Source: JAICIG01 sp035532215 (GTDB taxonomy: Bacteria; Planctomycetota; Planctomycetia; Pirellulales; JAICIG01). From it: DNA of 7,968 nucleotides. Below are positions 1 to 6,104 of this stretch, in pieces (position 1 is the stretch's first letter; every line of letters starts with the position of its first letter). Location: contig DATKRK010000128.1 of assembly GCA_035532215.1 (NCBI GenBank), forward strand, positions 1 to 7,968, written 5' to 3'. The notes under the pieces are model-generated. The model made no database searches and had not been told where the DNA came from. It saw nothing but the letters and a program-made list of their open reading frames with translations. The translations under genes were made by a program, and so were the position numbers.

Positions 1-204
1 GCCGCGGCAGCGAAGCAAGGAGAGTTTGCGTTGGGCTCTTCGCCCGACGCGATGAACCGAGCTTGGCTTGCCAAGGCCCGCGGCCAGCGGCTGCTCAAAC
101 GTCACTCCGCGGAAGGCCGTGTGAGCGAGCGTTACGTTCCGTCGCCCGACGGCATTTTGGTAGGTCAGGCTTTCCAGCCTGACGGGGTTGCTGCGAGGGA
201 TTAG
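1..204 (+). CDS. Possible C-terminal end of an upstream gene (unknown product), partial
   Basis: A frame open from the first base to a TAG at 202-204 gives 67 residues with no start needed inside the window. Its composition (a mixed segment around 'GEFALGSSPDAMNRAW', then 'VSERYVPSPDG') is more protein-like than the other frame that stays open here, which is rich in Arg and Cys. The last stretch, 'VGQAFQPD', is encoded by the left arm of the inverted repeat at 161-183, so the repeat appears to supply the end of the protein. I recognise no domain and give no function. It could equally be non-coding DNA that happens to be open; the short length makes this uncertain. Confidence 0.33.
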   Translation, partial: AAAAKQGEFALGSSPDAMNRAWLAKARGQRLLKRHSAEGRVSERYVPSPDGILVGQAFQPDGVAARD

Positions 205-237
205 GGAGTTCAATGTCAGGCCGGAAAGCCTGACCTA
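161..237. repeat. Paired inverted repeat (REP-like, two hairpins)
   Basis: The 23-base arm at 161-183 (TAGGTCAGGCTTTCCAGCCT plus GAC) recurs in reverse complement at 215-237 with one mismatch, separated by 31 bases. Each arm is itself a hairpin: GTCAGGCT/AGCCTGAC around a 4-base loop at the left, GTCAGGC/GCCTGAC around a 6-base loop at the right. It ends 18 bases before the slipin start codon, just before its Shine-Dalgarno sequence. Arms of this sequence are, from memory, scattered through planctomycete genomes. It could be a REP-like element moved by a transposase in trans, or a transcription-stopping structure for the upstream gene. Confidence 0.8.
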
Positions 238-255
238 CGCGAAGGAAGGTGCAGC

Positions 256-1356
256 ATGTTGAAGACCGTGAAGATCGCCAGCTACGAGATGGGCCTCTAC
301 TTCCGCAACGGCGAGTTCAAGCGGTTGTTCGGCCGCGGCCGGCATTGGTTCATCGACCCGCTGCTGAAGGCCCGCGTGCAGGTCGTGTCGCAGCGCGATC
401 CGTGGCTGGTCCACGACAAGCTCGACGTGATCGTCAAGTCGGGCGCACTCAAGGACCGCGCCGTGGTGCTCGACCTGAAGGACCGCCAGCGGGCGCTGGT
501 CTGGATCGACGGCCGCTTCAGCCACGTGCTGCCGCCGGGCCTGTTCGCCTACTGGACCGGCTTCCGCAACGTGACGGTGGAAATCGTCGATGCCCGGAGC
601 GTGCGCTTCGTGCATCAGGATCTGCACGTCATCTCGCGTTCGGCGTCGGCCGACCGCGTGCTGGAAGTGTTGACCGTCGAGCAGGGCCACGTGGGCGTGC
701 TTTACGTGGACGGCGCCTACGTCGACACGCTGTCGCCGGGCCGGCACGCCTTCTGGAAGAACGTGGCCAAGGTCACGCTCGTGCCGGTCGACCTGCGCGA
801 GGCGATGCACGACGTCGCCGGCCAAGAGATCATGACGGCCGACAAGGTGACGCTGCGGCTCAACGCGGCGGTGACCTACCGGGTCGCCGACGCGCTGCAG
901 GTCGTCAGCATCACCGACGACGCGCGGCAAACGCTGTACCGCGAGGCCCAGTTGGCGTTGCGGGCCGTGATCGGCGCGCGGGAACTCGACAGCTTCTTGA
1001 CCGCCAAGGATGGCGTGGCCCAGGAGTTGGAAGAGTTCCTGCGTCCGCGGGCGGCGGCGCTCGGCTTCGAGTTGATCGCCGTGGGCATCCGCGACGTGAT
1101 TCTGCCGGGTGAAATGAAGACGCTGCTCAACCGGGTGACCGAGGCCAAGAAGGCCGCCGAGGCCAACCTGATCGTGCGGCGCGAGGAAACGGCGGCGATG
1201 CGCAGCCAGGCCAACACGGCCAAGCTGCTCGAGGACAACCCGACGCTCATGCGGCTGCGCGAACTGGAAATCCTCGAGAAGGTCGCCGCCAGCAGCAAGC
1301 TCAACGTCGTGCTCGGCGAGAAGGGATTGGCCGAGCGGGTCGTGAACCTGCTGTAG
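256..1356 (+). CDS. Slipin / SPFH-domain protein with repeated N-terminal motif
   Basis: The 366-residue product belongs to the SPFH (stomatin/prohibitin/flotillin/HflK-C) superfamily, closest to slipins, which form membrane-associated oligomers. The SPFH core spans about residues 141-300, with the typical segment 'GFELIAVGIRDVILPGEMK' at 270-288. A charged helical tail rich in Ala/Glu/Lys/Arg follows at 289-345, as in other stomatins. The usual N-terminal hydrophobic membrane hairpin is missing. Instead, a motif of roughly 40 residues occurs three times (about 10-49, 77-115, 143-183), each with a hydrophobic-x-x-G turn followed by 'PGRHxFW' or a variant (GRGRHWF, PPGLFAYW, SPGRHAFW). The ATG is preceded by AAGGAAGG at 241-248, at good spacing. 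A strong terminator follows directly, so the gene ends its own transcript. No nfeD-like partner is present on either side in this window. Family assignment is firm; function is not known. Confidence 0.9.
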   Translation: MLKTVKIASYEMGLYFRNGEFKRLFGRGRHWFIDPLLKARVQVVSQRDPWLVHDKLDVIVKSGALKDRAVVLDLKDRQRALVWIDGRFSHVLPPGLFAYWTGFRNVTVEIVDARSVRFVHQDLHVISRSASADRVLEVLTVEQGHVGVLYVDGAYVDTLSPGRHAFWKNVAKVTLVPVDLREAMHDVAGQEIMTADKVTLRLNAAVTYRVADALQVVSITDDARQTLYREAQLALRAVIGARELDSFLTAKDGVAQELEEFLRPRAAALGFELIAVGIRDVILPGEMKTLLNRVTEAKKAAEANLIVRREETAAMRSQANTAKLLEDNPTLMRLRELEILEKVAASSKLNVVLGEKGLAERVVNLL

Positions 1357-1373
1357 TGCGGGGTTGAAGCGAC

Positions 1374-1412
1374 AAACGCCCCTGGCGGCCTTCGGGCGCC
1401 AGGGGCGTTTTT
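1374..1412 (+). terminator. Intrinsic terminator of the slipin gene
   Basis: A GC-rich stem pairs CGCCCCTGGC (1377-1386) with GCCAGGGGCG (1398-1407). Inside it is a short extra stem GCC-TTCG-GGC carrying the very stable UUCG tetraloop. The 3' arm runs straight into TTTTT (1408-1412), and AAA precedes the 5' arm, so it might also act weakly on the other strand. It begins 18 bases after the slipin stop codon. Confidence 0.93.
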
Positions 1413-1486
1413 CGGCCGCGGCGTCATTTCAGCATCTTGCGCGAACTCCAGACCCTTGCCGCCGCCTCAACAGCCGTCCCCTTGGC

Positions 1487-1512
1487 GATGTAGGGCGCGC
1501 TGGCGCGGCCTA
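1487..1512. repeat. Imperfect hairpin in intergenic spacer
   Basis: TGTAGG (1487-1492) pairs with CCTACA (1507-1512); after one G-G mismatch, CGCGC pairs with GCGCG around a TG loop. There is no T run, so it is not a standard terminator. It lies in the roughly 260-base spacer between the slipin terminator and the methyltransferase promoter, where I see no convincing gene. Its function is unknown; it may be a small dispersed repeat. Confidence 0.55.
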
Positions 1513-1634
1513 CATGCGGGTTCCTAGGGCGGTACGTTCCCTCTCCAACCGGGCGAACGCCGCTCTGAACTTTGGAAGGAGTACAATGCTTTCGCTGGCC
1601 GGTAGAATGCGTGGCGCTCAAGCTTCCAAAAGGC

Positions 1635-1663
1635 TTGGCATCTCTGCGTAGACTTTGAATAAT
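1635..1663 (+). promoter_or_regulatory. Sigma-70-type promoter for the methyltransferase gene
   Basis: TTGGCA at 1635-1640 (5 of 6 matches to the -35 consensus) and AATAAT at 1658-1663 (5 of 6 to the -10 consensus) are separated by exactly 17 bases. Transcription would start near 1669-1672, giving a leader of about 20 bases before the GTG at 1693. It lies downstream of the slipin terminator, so the methyltransferase is likely transcribed independently. Confidence 0.6.
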
Positions 1664-1677
1664 CCCAACCGGTGATT

Positions 1678-1682
1678 GGAGG
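1678..1682 (+). promoter_or_regulatory. Shine-Dalgarno site that fixes the methyltransferase start
   Basis: GGAGG lies 10 bases before the GTG at 1693. An in-frame GTG at 1672 lies upstream of this site and practically at the predicted transcription start, so it could only be used without a leader. The GTG at 1693 is therefore the better start. Confidence 0.65.
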
Positions 1683-1692
1683 AAAACCGACC

Positions 1693-2325
1693 GTGGAATC
1701 GAAGCCTGAACCGGCGCCGGGGCATACTGACGCGAAAGTCCGTTGGGAGAACCGTTACCAAACGGGCGATTTGCCTTGGGACACAGGCCGGCCGTCGGCG
1801 GAATTGGCCGCCGTGCTAGACAGTGGCGTCACTCAACCGTGTCGGGCACTCGAATTGGGCTGCGGCACGGGAACGAATGCCGTTTACCTGGCTCAGCGAG
1901 GCTTCTCGGTCACGGCCGTCGACCTCTCGGCCGCTGCCATCGCTCGGGCGCAAAGCCGCGCCCGCGACGAACGAGTCGTCGTCGACTTTCTCGTTGACGA
2001 CGTGTGCGACCTTCAGGCCTCTTTGGAACCCTTCGATTTTGTGTTCGACCGCGGCTGCTACCACTGTGCTCGCCGCGATAATCTGCCCGGCTTCCTGGCC
2101 ACGCTGGAGCGGGCGACCAGGCCCGGGGCCAAGTATCTGCTGCTGGCCGGCAACGCCAATGAACAAACCGAGGCGCCGGGACCTCCTCGGGTGCAGGAGC
2201 ATGAAATCCGCGCCGAGCTTGGCGGGTTATTCAGCGTGGATTGGGTTCGGCCGTTCAGGTTCGAAGATCCAGGCGGGCTTGAAGGGCCGCTGGGCTGGGC
2301 CTGCTTGCTGACGCGACGCGGCTAG
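1693..2325 (+). CDS. Class I SAM-dependent methyltransferase
   Basis: A 210-residue protein with a Rossmann-fold methyltransferase domain, probably cytosolic. SAM-binding motif I is 'ALELGCGTGTNAVYLA' (about residues 52-67), and an acidic residue after strand beta-2 is in 'VTAVDLS' (73-79). The 'WENRYQTGDLPWDTGRP' segment near residues 18-33 and the 'DRGCYHC' motif (119-125) resemble the thiopurine-methyltransferase/TehB-like group of small-molecule methyltransferases. The substrate cannot be read from the sequence. The length is normal for the group and all core motifs are intact. The start is GTG, chosen because of the Shine-Dalgarno sequence at 1678-1682; using GTG 1672 would add 7 residues. 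It has its own promoter and is followed about 90 bases later by a cupin gene on the same strand. Co-transcription with the cupin is possible because I see no terminator between them. Confidence 0.88.
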   Translation: MESKPEPAPGHTDAKVRWENRYQTGDLPWDTGRPSAELAAVLDSGVTQPCRALELGCGTGTNAVYLAQRGFSVTAVDLSAAAIARAQSRARDERVVVDFLVDDVCDLQASLEPFDFVFDRGCYHCARRDNLPGFLATLERATRPGAKYLLLAGNANEQTEAPGPPRVQEHEIRAELGGLFSVDWVRPFRFEDPGGLEGPLGWACLLTRRG

Positions 2326-2380
2326 CGTATCGGGGGCAGCAGACCGTCTCGCCCTGCGGCAACGACGTCTCGGCGTCTCG

Positions 2381-2409
2381 TTTCGCTTTGTTTCTTGCCG
2401 CAGTAGCAT
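2381..2409 (+). promoter_or_regulatory. Weak candidate promoter before the cupin gene
   Basis: TTTCGC (2381-2386) and TAGCAT (2404-2409) are spaced by 17 bases, just before the ATG at 2417. Both boxes match the consensus poorly, and the resulting leader would be nearly absent. The cupin gene also lacks a clear Shine-Dalgarno sequence, which would be consistent with leaderless translation. This is a suggestion only. Confidence 0.25.
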
Positions 2410-2416
2410 TCAGGCC

Positions 2417-2689
2417 ATGAACCGCGAACAAATTGCCGCCAATTGGGCCCGCCGAGGCTTCAGCTGCGACCTGTGGATCGATTCGCCCGGCCAGCGCTGG
2501 GAAGACTTCGTTCACGACACGGATGAACTGGTCATCATCCTGGAAGGCGCGATGGAGTTCGCAATCGAGGGCGTGATCGAACATCCGCAGCGTGGCGAGG
2601 AGGTGCTGATTCCGGCCGGCGCCAATCACTCGGCGCGGAACATCGGACGGTCAACGGCACGCTGGCTCTATGGCTACCGGCGGGGTTAA
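2417..2689 (+). CDS. Small single-domain cupin protein
   Basis: A 90-residue protein made almost entirely of one cupin beta-barrel. Cupin motif 1 corresponds to 'DFVHDTDELVIILEGAMEF' (30-48): a His and a Glu fall where metal ligands are expected, although the classic HxH pair is replaced by H-D-T-D. Motif 2 is 'GEEVLIPAGANHSARNIG' (60-77), with the conserved P-x-G and His. Such mini-cupins often bind a metal and act as sugar-binding, isomerase or sensor-like proteins; the ligand cannot be told here. The length is at the short end for a cupin but complete. It follows the methyltransferase on the same strand with a 91-base gap and has no strong ribosome-binding site. Confidence 0.85.
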   Translation: MNREQIAANWARRGFSCDLWIDSPGQRWEDFVHDTDELVIILEGAMEFAIEGVIEHPQRGEEVLIPAGANHSARNIGRSTARWLYGYRRG

Positions 2690-3007
2690 GCCGCAACGGC
2701 CGTGATCATCGCCGACGCATGCACGAGTGCGGAATTCCCGTCAGTGACTGGATGAAAAATAGCTTTCGCCGTCGCTTATTGGGTTCCAAGGGTCGGCGCT
2801 AGAGGCTGACGGGCGCGGTTAGGTCCTCGTGCCAAAGTTCGCTCCGATATTGCATAGCGCCTCTTGCTCGCAACCGCTGTTCGCCTCATGTTGGTAGCCA
2901 TGCCCAAGTCATTCGCCAAACTCACGTTCTGGCTAAAGCCGACTTGTGGCGTTTGCGGTCACGCTTTGGGCAGGCATTGTTGTGACGGAACGATTTCGCA
3001 ACCTACG
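2690..3007. other. Spacer without a recognisable gene
   Basis: About 320 bases between the cupin gene and the amidohydrolase remnant. The frame that continues into the remnant is open from a TTG at 2864, but its translation (Cys-rich, basic) resembles nothing I know and does not look like the normal N-terminus of an amidohydrolase. I see no terminator, repeat or RNA gene. The base composition is less GC-rich than in the neighbouring genes, consistent with decayed or non-coding DNA. Confidence 0.5.
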
Positions 3008-3370
3008 GCCAGGCGCCCCTGCTTCCTGGTTCGTTACGACGGCCACATGGCCCTGGCGAACTCGCGCGCTTTGAAGCTGGCCGGCATCGACGCCGCCGTC
3101 AACCGCCGCACGCTCGACGGCCAGCACCCAAACGGCTGGTTCCCCGAGCAGCGCATTACCGTCGCCGAAGCGATCCGCGGCTACACGCTGGGCGCCGCTT
3201 ACGCAAACTTCGCCGAAGAGCGGGTCGGTTCGATCGCGCCAGGAAAGGCGGCCGACCTGGTCGTGCTCTCGCGCGATATATTGGCCGAGGACGAGCAATC
3301 AAGAATCGCCGAGGCGAGGGTCGTCATGACGGTGATGGCGGGCCGAATCGTATATCAAGCGGAACCTTGA
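3008..3370 (+). pseudogene. Remnant of a YtcJ-like amidohydrolase, 5'-truncated and internally deleted
   Basis: The frame carries two separate pieces of the amidohydrolase family 3 (YtcJ/ExeN-like) metal-dependent hydrolases. The first, 'FLVRYDGHMALANSRALKLAG' less its last residue, is the well-known segment from the first half of the enzyme. It is followed almost at once by 'RRTLDGQHPNGWFPEQRITV' and 'YTLGAAYANFAEERVGSIAPGKAADLVVLSRDIL', which belong to the last 100 or so residues. In intact enzymes of about 550-600 residues these pieces are separated by several hundred residues holding most of the catalytic barrel and metal ligands. The fusion point is near 3088-3100 and remains in frame. 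The N-terminal third is also missing. A TTG at 2864 could start a 168-residue product, but without metal ligands it cannot be an active hydrolase. The family is clear; that it is a pseudogene is inferred. Confidence 0.82.
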
Positions 3371-3460
3371 CGAGTTTGAGGAGCGGCCAATTGGCGGCGC
3401 CGCGGGTACGCAGGCGATACAATGGCGTCGGAGGGCTCAATTCCATTGGCGGCGACCGAC

Positions 3461-4801
3461 ATGACGCTTCATCGCTCCTTTCTCTGTGCGGCGGCGCTCG
3501 CGTTGAACTCGCCGGCGTTGGCCGATGAGGACCTCATTTCCGATCAGGACGCCCGGCGAAACTGGCCCCAATGGCGCGGGCCGCTCGGCACGGGCGTTGC
3601 GCCGTACGGCAATCCGCCGATCGAGTGGAGCGAAACGAAAAACGTCCGTTGGAAAACCGAATTGCCGGGCCGCGGCCATTCGACGCCGATCGTCTTCGGC
3701 GACCGGATATTTCTTAGCGCCGCCGTACCGTACGGCGAAGCGCTGCCGCCGCGGCCGAGCGCCGTTCCCGGCAATCACGACAATCTGCCGGTGACGCACC
3801 GCCAGCGGTTCGTGGTCATGGCAGTCAGCCGGAACGACGGCCGCATTCTATGGCAACGCAAGCTGCGCGAAGCTCTGCCGCGCGAACAAGGGCATCATAC
3901 GGCGAGTCTGGCCTCCAATTCGCCGGTCACCGATGGCGAACGGCTCTTCGCGTTTTTCGGGAGTTTCGGACTCTATTGCCTGGACATCGACGGCAAGCAG
4001 TTATGGCAGAGAGATTTCGGCCCGATGCAGTCGCTGCACGGTCACGGCGAGGGAGCGTCGCCGGCGCTCTACAGCGACACGCTCGTCGTCAATTGCGACC
4101 ATGAAGGCCAGTCGTTCGTGGTCGCCCTCGACAAGCGAACTGGAGAGCCGCGGTGGAAGGTCGAGCGCGACGAAGTCACTTCCTGGGCCACGCCGATCAT
4201 CGTCGAACATGCTGGGAAGCCGCAGGTCATTATCAGCGGCACGAACCGGTTCCGCGGCTATGACCTGGCCAGCGGCGAGATTCTTTGGGAATGCGGAGGC
4301 CTGTCGTCGAACATCGTCGCGTCGCCGGTTTTCGGCGGAGGGGTCGTGTACGCGGGGAGCAGCTACGACAAGCGCGTTTTGCTAGCCATTCAGCTCGACG
4401 GCGCACATGGCGACATCACAGGCAGCAAGCAGGTGCTATGGAGTCGCTCGCGCGGAACGCCCTACGTGCCCTCGCCGCTCTTGTACGGCGACGTTTTGTA
4501 TTTCCTCACGCACTACCAAGGAATCCTGAACCGCGTCGATGTGCGAAACGGGAACGATCGTCCGGGGCCGTTGCGGCTGGGCGGCGTCACCGAGGTTTAC
4601 GCCTCGCCCGTCGGCGCCGCAGATCGCATCTACGTCACCGATCGCAGCGGTTTGACCTTGGTGATCGGTCACAGCGACGCGCCGCGGCTGCTGGCCAGGA
4701 ATCAGCTGGACGACACGTTCAGCGCCTCCGCCGCAATCGCCGGCAAGGAACTGTTCCTGCGAGGAGAACGGAATCTTTATTGTTTGGCTGAGAGCGATTG
4801 A
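3461..4801 (+). CDS. Exported PQQ-type beta-propeller repeat protein
   Basis: A 446-residue protein. It begins with a signal peptide (basic start 'MTLHR', hydrophobic 'FLCAAALAL', likely cleavage after 'SPALA' near residue 21), so it acts outside the cytoplasmic membrane. The mature part opens with 'NWPQWRGPLGTGVA' (34-47), typical of planctomycete PQQ-like/BamB-like propellers. Blades then repeat the pattern 'VxALD..TGExxW': 'VMAVSRNDGRILWQ' (119-132), 'LYCLDIDGKQLWQ' (171-183), 'FVVALDKRTGEPRWK' (219-233), 'FRGYDLASGEILWE' (264-277). No catalytic dehydrogenase residues are recognisable, so a binding or scaffold role is more likely than a quinoprotein enzyme. ATG 3461 is preferred because it begins the signal peptide; an in-frame ATG at 3422 would add 13 residues ahead of it. 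TACAAT at 3418-3423 could be a -10 box, which would favour the later start, but no good -35 box accompanies it. Confidence 0.9.
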   Translation: MTLHRSFLCAAALALNSPALADEDLISDQDARRNWPQWRGPLGTGVAPYGNPPIEWSETKNVRWKTELPGRGHSTPIVFGDRIFLSAAVPYGEALPPRPSAVPGNHDNLPVTHRQRFVVMAVSRNDGRILWQRKLREALPREQGHHTASLASNSPVTDGERLFAFFGSFGLYCLDIDGKQLWQRDFGPMQSLHGHGEGASPALYSDTLVVNCDHEGQSFVVALDKRTGEPRWKVERDEVTSWATPIIVEHAGKPQVIISGTNRFRGYDLASGEILWECGGLSSNIVASPVFGGGVVYAGSSYDKRVLLAIQLDGAHGDITGSKQVLWSRSRGTPYVPSPLLYGDVLYFLTHYQGILNRVDVRNGNDRPGPLRLGGVTEVYASPVGAADRIYVTDRSGLTLVIGHSDAPRLLARNQLDDTFSASAAIAGKELFLRGERNLYCLAESD

Positions 4802-4845
4802 CGCTTGCTGCCTGGGAGATACCGCATTCGTCCAAGGCAGCGAAG

Positions 4846-4873
4846 TGACTTCGGTTTTCGCATCGGCTATGGT
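4846..4873 (+). promoter_or_regulatory. Candidate promoter for the GATase1-like gene
   Basis: TGACTT (4846-4851) and TATGGT (4868-4873) are separated by 16 bases in the 105-base gap after the beta-propeller gene. The match to consensus is modest. A Shine-Dalgarno-like TAAGG at 4893-4897 follows, 9 bases before the ATG at 4907. Confidence 0.3.
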
Positions 4874-4906
4874 GATAGAAGCCCCCCGCTGTTAAGGTCG
4901 CCCAGC

Positions 4907-5569
4907 ATGCACCGAACGTCAACAAACCAGCGGTTTCTCTTCTCGCCTTGGGGCTTTGACAATATCGGCGACGTGCTGGCGAAGCTGGGCGAGGGCTTCG
5001 AGCTCGAGCAGATCGGCTGGGGAAAGATCAAGTCGACGGCGTCCCTTCATGGCTGCGACGTTCTATTCGTCAACTGCGCCATGCGATTCGCCTTCGGCTA
5101 CGGCAAACGAGTCGCTCCCGCTCTGCGTGATTTCGTCGCGGAAGGCGGCGTTTTGTACGCCTCAGACTGGGCGGTTGCCGGCGTGCATGCGGCGTTTCCC
5201 GAGATGGTGCAGTATGACATGGACGGGCAGAAAGGTCGGATGCCTTGCAGCGTCGTCGATCGCGGCCTCCAGGAGATCGTCGGCAAGCAACTCGACATCC
5301 ACTTCGACACGACCTGGTGGCGGATGACGAAGGTCGACTCCTCGGTGCGCGTTTACGTCGATGGCGCCGTCCCAAAGGGTCCGGAGCAGAGGTTGCCGAT
5401 CATCATCGGCTTCTGGCACGGCCGGGGGCACGTGCTGTGTACGGCCTTCCATAACAGGGCCCAGGTGTCGGAACAGGAGAGCCGGCTGCTGCGGTTCCTC
5501 ATCCTGCAGCCCATTCTGGCCGGCGCCGCAGCCGCCACCGCCAAGGCGGATCAATCGTTAGCAATGTGA
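4907..5569 (+). CDS. Probable GATase1/ThuA-like fold protein, function unknown
   Basis: A 220-residue protein without signal peptide or membrane segment. The layout suggests the flavodoxin-like fold of class I glutamine-amidotransferase-like (GATase1/ThuA-like) proteins: an N-terminal strand 'FLFSPWGFDNIGDVL' (10-24), a strand 'CDVLFVNC' (50-57), then 'LRDFVAEGGVLYASDWAV' (73-90), which matches the 'GGxLYxSDxA' segment seen in this group, and a C-terminal 'AFHNRAQVSEQESRLLRFLI' (180-199) that resembles 'HNeaQ...LLxfLV' ends. A Cys at 57 follows the second strand, but I cannot show that a catalytic nucleophile elbow or a Cys-His-Glu triad is present, so enzyme activity is not claimed. The ATG at 4907 is chosen for the TAAGG 9 bases before it; the frame stays open 34 codons further up but without a good site. 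Related domains have been linked to tellurite/stress-type gene clusters; no such partners are seen here. Confidence 0.75.
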   Translation: MHRTSTNQRFLFSPWGFDNIGDVLAKLGEGFELEQIGWGKIKSTASLHGCDVLFVNCAMRFAFGYGKRVAPALRDFVAEGGVLYASDWAVAGVHAAFPEMVQYDMDGQKGRMPCSVVDRGLQEIVGKQLDIHFDTTWWRMTKVDSSVRVYVDGAVPKGPEQRLPIIIGFWHGRGHVLCTAFHNRAQVSEQESRLLRFLILQPILAGAAAATAKADQSLAM

Positions 5570-5591
5570 TGCCCGCCTGACCTGCGGCGGC

Positions 5592-5608
5592 CCGGACATC
5601 ATGTCCGG
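5592..5608. repeat. Perfect short palindrome between convergent genes
   Basis: CCGGACAT-C-ATGTCCGG is an 8-base perfect inverted repeat with a single central base, and GGC/GCC just outside could extend it. It sits 23 bases after the stop of the plus-strand gene and about 115 bases from the stop of the facing minus-strand gene. It could work as a two-way, T-less terminator or as an operator-like site. Function unproven. Confidence 0.55.
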
Positions 5609-5723
5609 CGTGCCGGAGGCTTCTGACTCAATAAACGATTGTGAGGTCACGGTTGTCGGCGGCCGGTTTGCAGGCCAGGGGCGGAAAAAGCTGATTATCG
5701 GCAATCTCGCCTGCCGCCTCGGC

Positions 5724-6023
5724 TCAACGTCCATCCTCGGATACGCCGCGCAGCCACTTGTCGGCGATTGCCGCGAAATCGACGTCGTCTTCAATAATTT
5801 CGGCGACCACCTCGTCGCCGGCCGCCTGGGCGCCGGCCAGCGCACCGCTGAGGAAGTTCGCCAATTGCGTCCGTGCAACCTCGGCGCGGTTTTCCGGCGG
5901 CGCGCTTCGCCAGGCTTTGTGAGCCTCCGTTGACAATGCCTCGTGGCAGCGTCTGGACAGCCAGGCATCGAAGGCGCGGGTGGCGGCGTTAAAAAAGCAG
6001 ATCTCATAGCTTACAGGCGGCAA
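5724..6023 (-). CDS. Small acidic protein of unknown function
   Basis: The minus-strand frame encodes up to 99 residues. From 'AFDAWLSRRCHEALS' onward it reads like a real globular, mostly helical protein: 'PPENRAEVARTQLANFLSGALAGAQAAGDEVVAEIIEDDVDFAAIADKWL', mentioned here in parts, has a Glu/Asp-rich end and hydrophobic spacing typical of helices. I do not recognise a named family. The start is uncertain. The only start codon at the 5' end is a TTG at 6023 with no clear Shine-Dalgarno sequence, and the first 15 or so residues look unlike the rest, so the gene may have lost its true 5' end. The opposite strand is also open across 5601-5933 and 5943-6629, but its translation here is less protein-like. 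It faces the GATase1-like gene (convergent) and lies at the edge of the decayed right-hand region. Confidence 0.5.
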   Translation of the reverse strand: MPPVSYEICFFNAATRAFDAWLSRRCHEALSTEAHKAWRSAPPENRAEVARTQLANFLSGALAGAQAAGDEVVAEIIEDDVDFAAIADKWLRGVSEDGR

Positions 6024-6104
6024 GGCGAGTCGAAAACCGCCAAGTGTCGTTCGCGTGCTTCAGCTGTCAAGACGTCGCCCCAGCAAAGCCACGATACGGC
6101 CTGG

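Noticed and set aside
249..1112. Long plus-strand frame overlapping the slipin gene
   Set aside because: Its product is almost entirely Arg/Gly/Ala/Pro and it is offset from the recognisable slipin frame; a shadow.
1364..1651. Possible small plus-strand gene after the slipin gene
   Set aside because: It runs through the intrinsic terminator and a hairpin, and its translation has no protein-like pattern.
2864..3010. N-terminal lead 'MLVAMPKSFAKLTFWLKP' in frame with the amidohydrolase remnant
   Set aside because: It does not resemble the N-terminus of the family and starts with TTG without a ribosome-binding site, so it was not counted as part of a functional gene.
3391..3423. Promoter TTGGCG ... 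TACAAT before the beta-propeller gene
   Set aside because: The -10 box is good, but the spacer of 21 bases is too long for a normal promoter; noted only in the gene entry.
5601..5933. Plus-strand frame opposite the small minus-strand gene
   Set aside because: Begins inside the palindrome without a ribosome-binding site, and its translation is less convincing than the acidic, helical product of the opposite strand. Some doubt remains.
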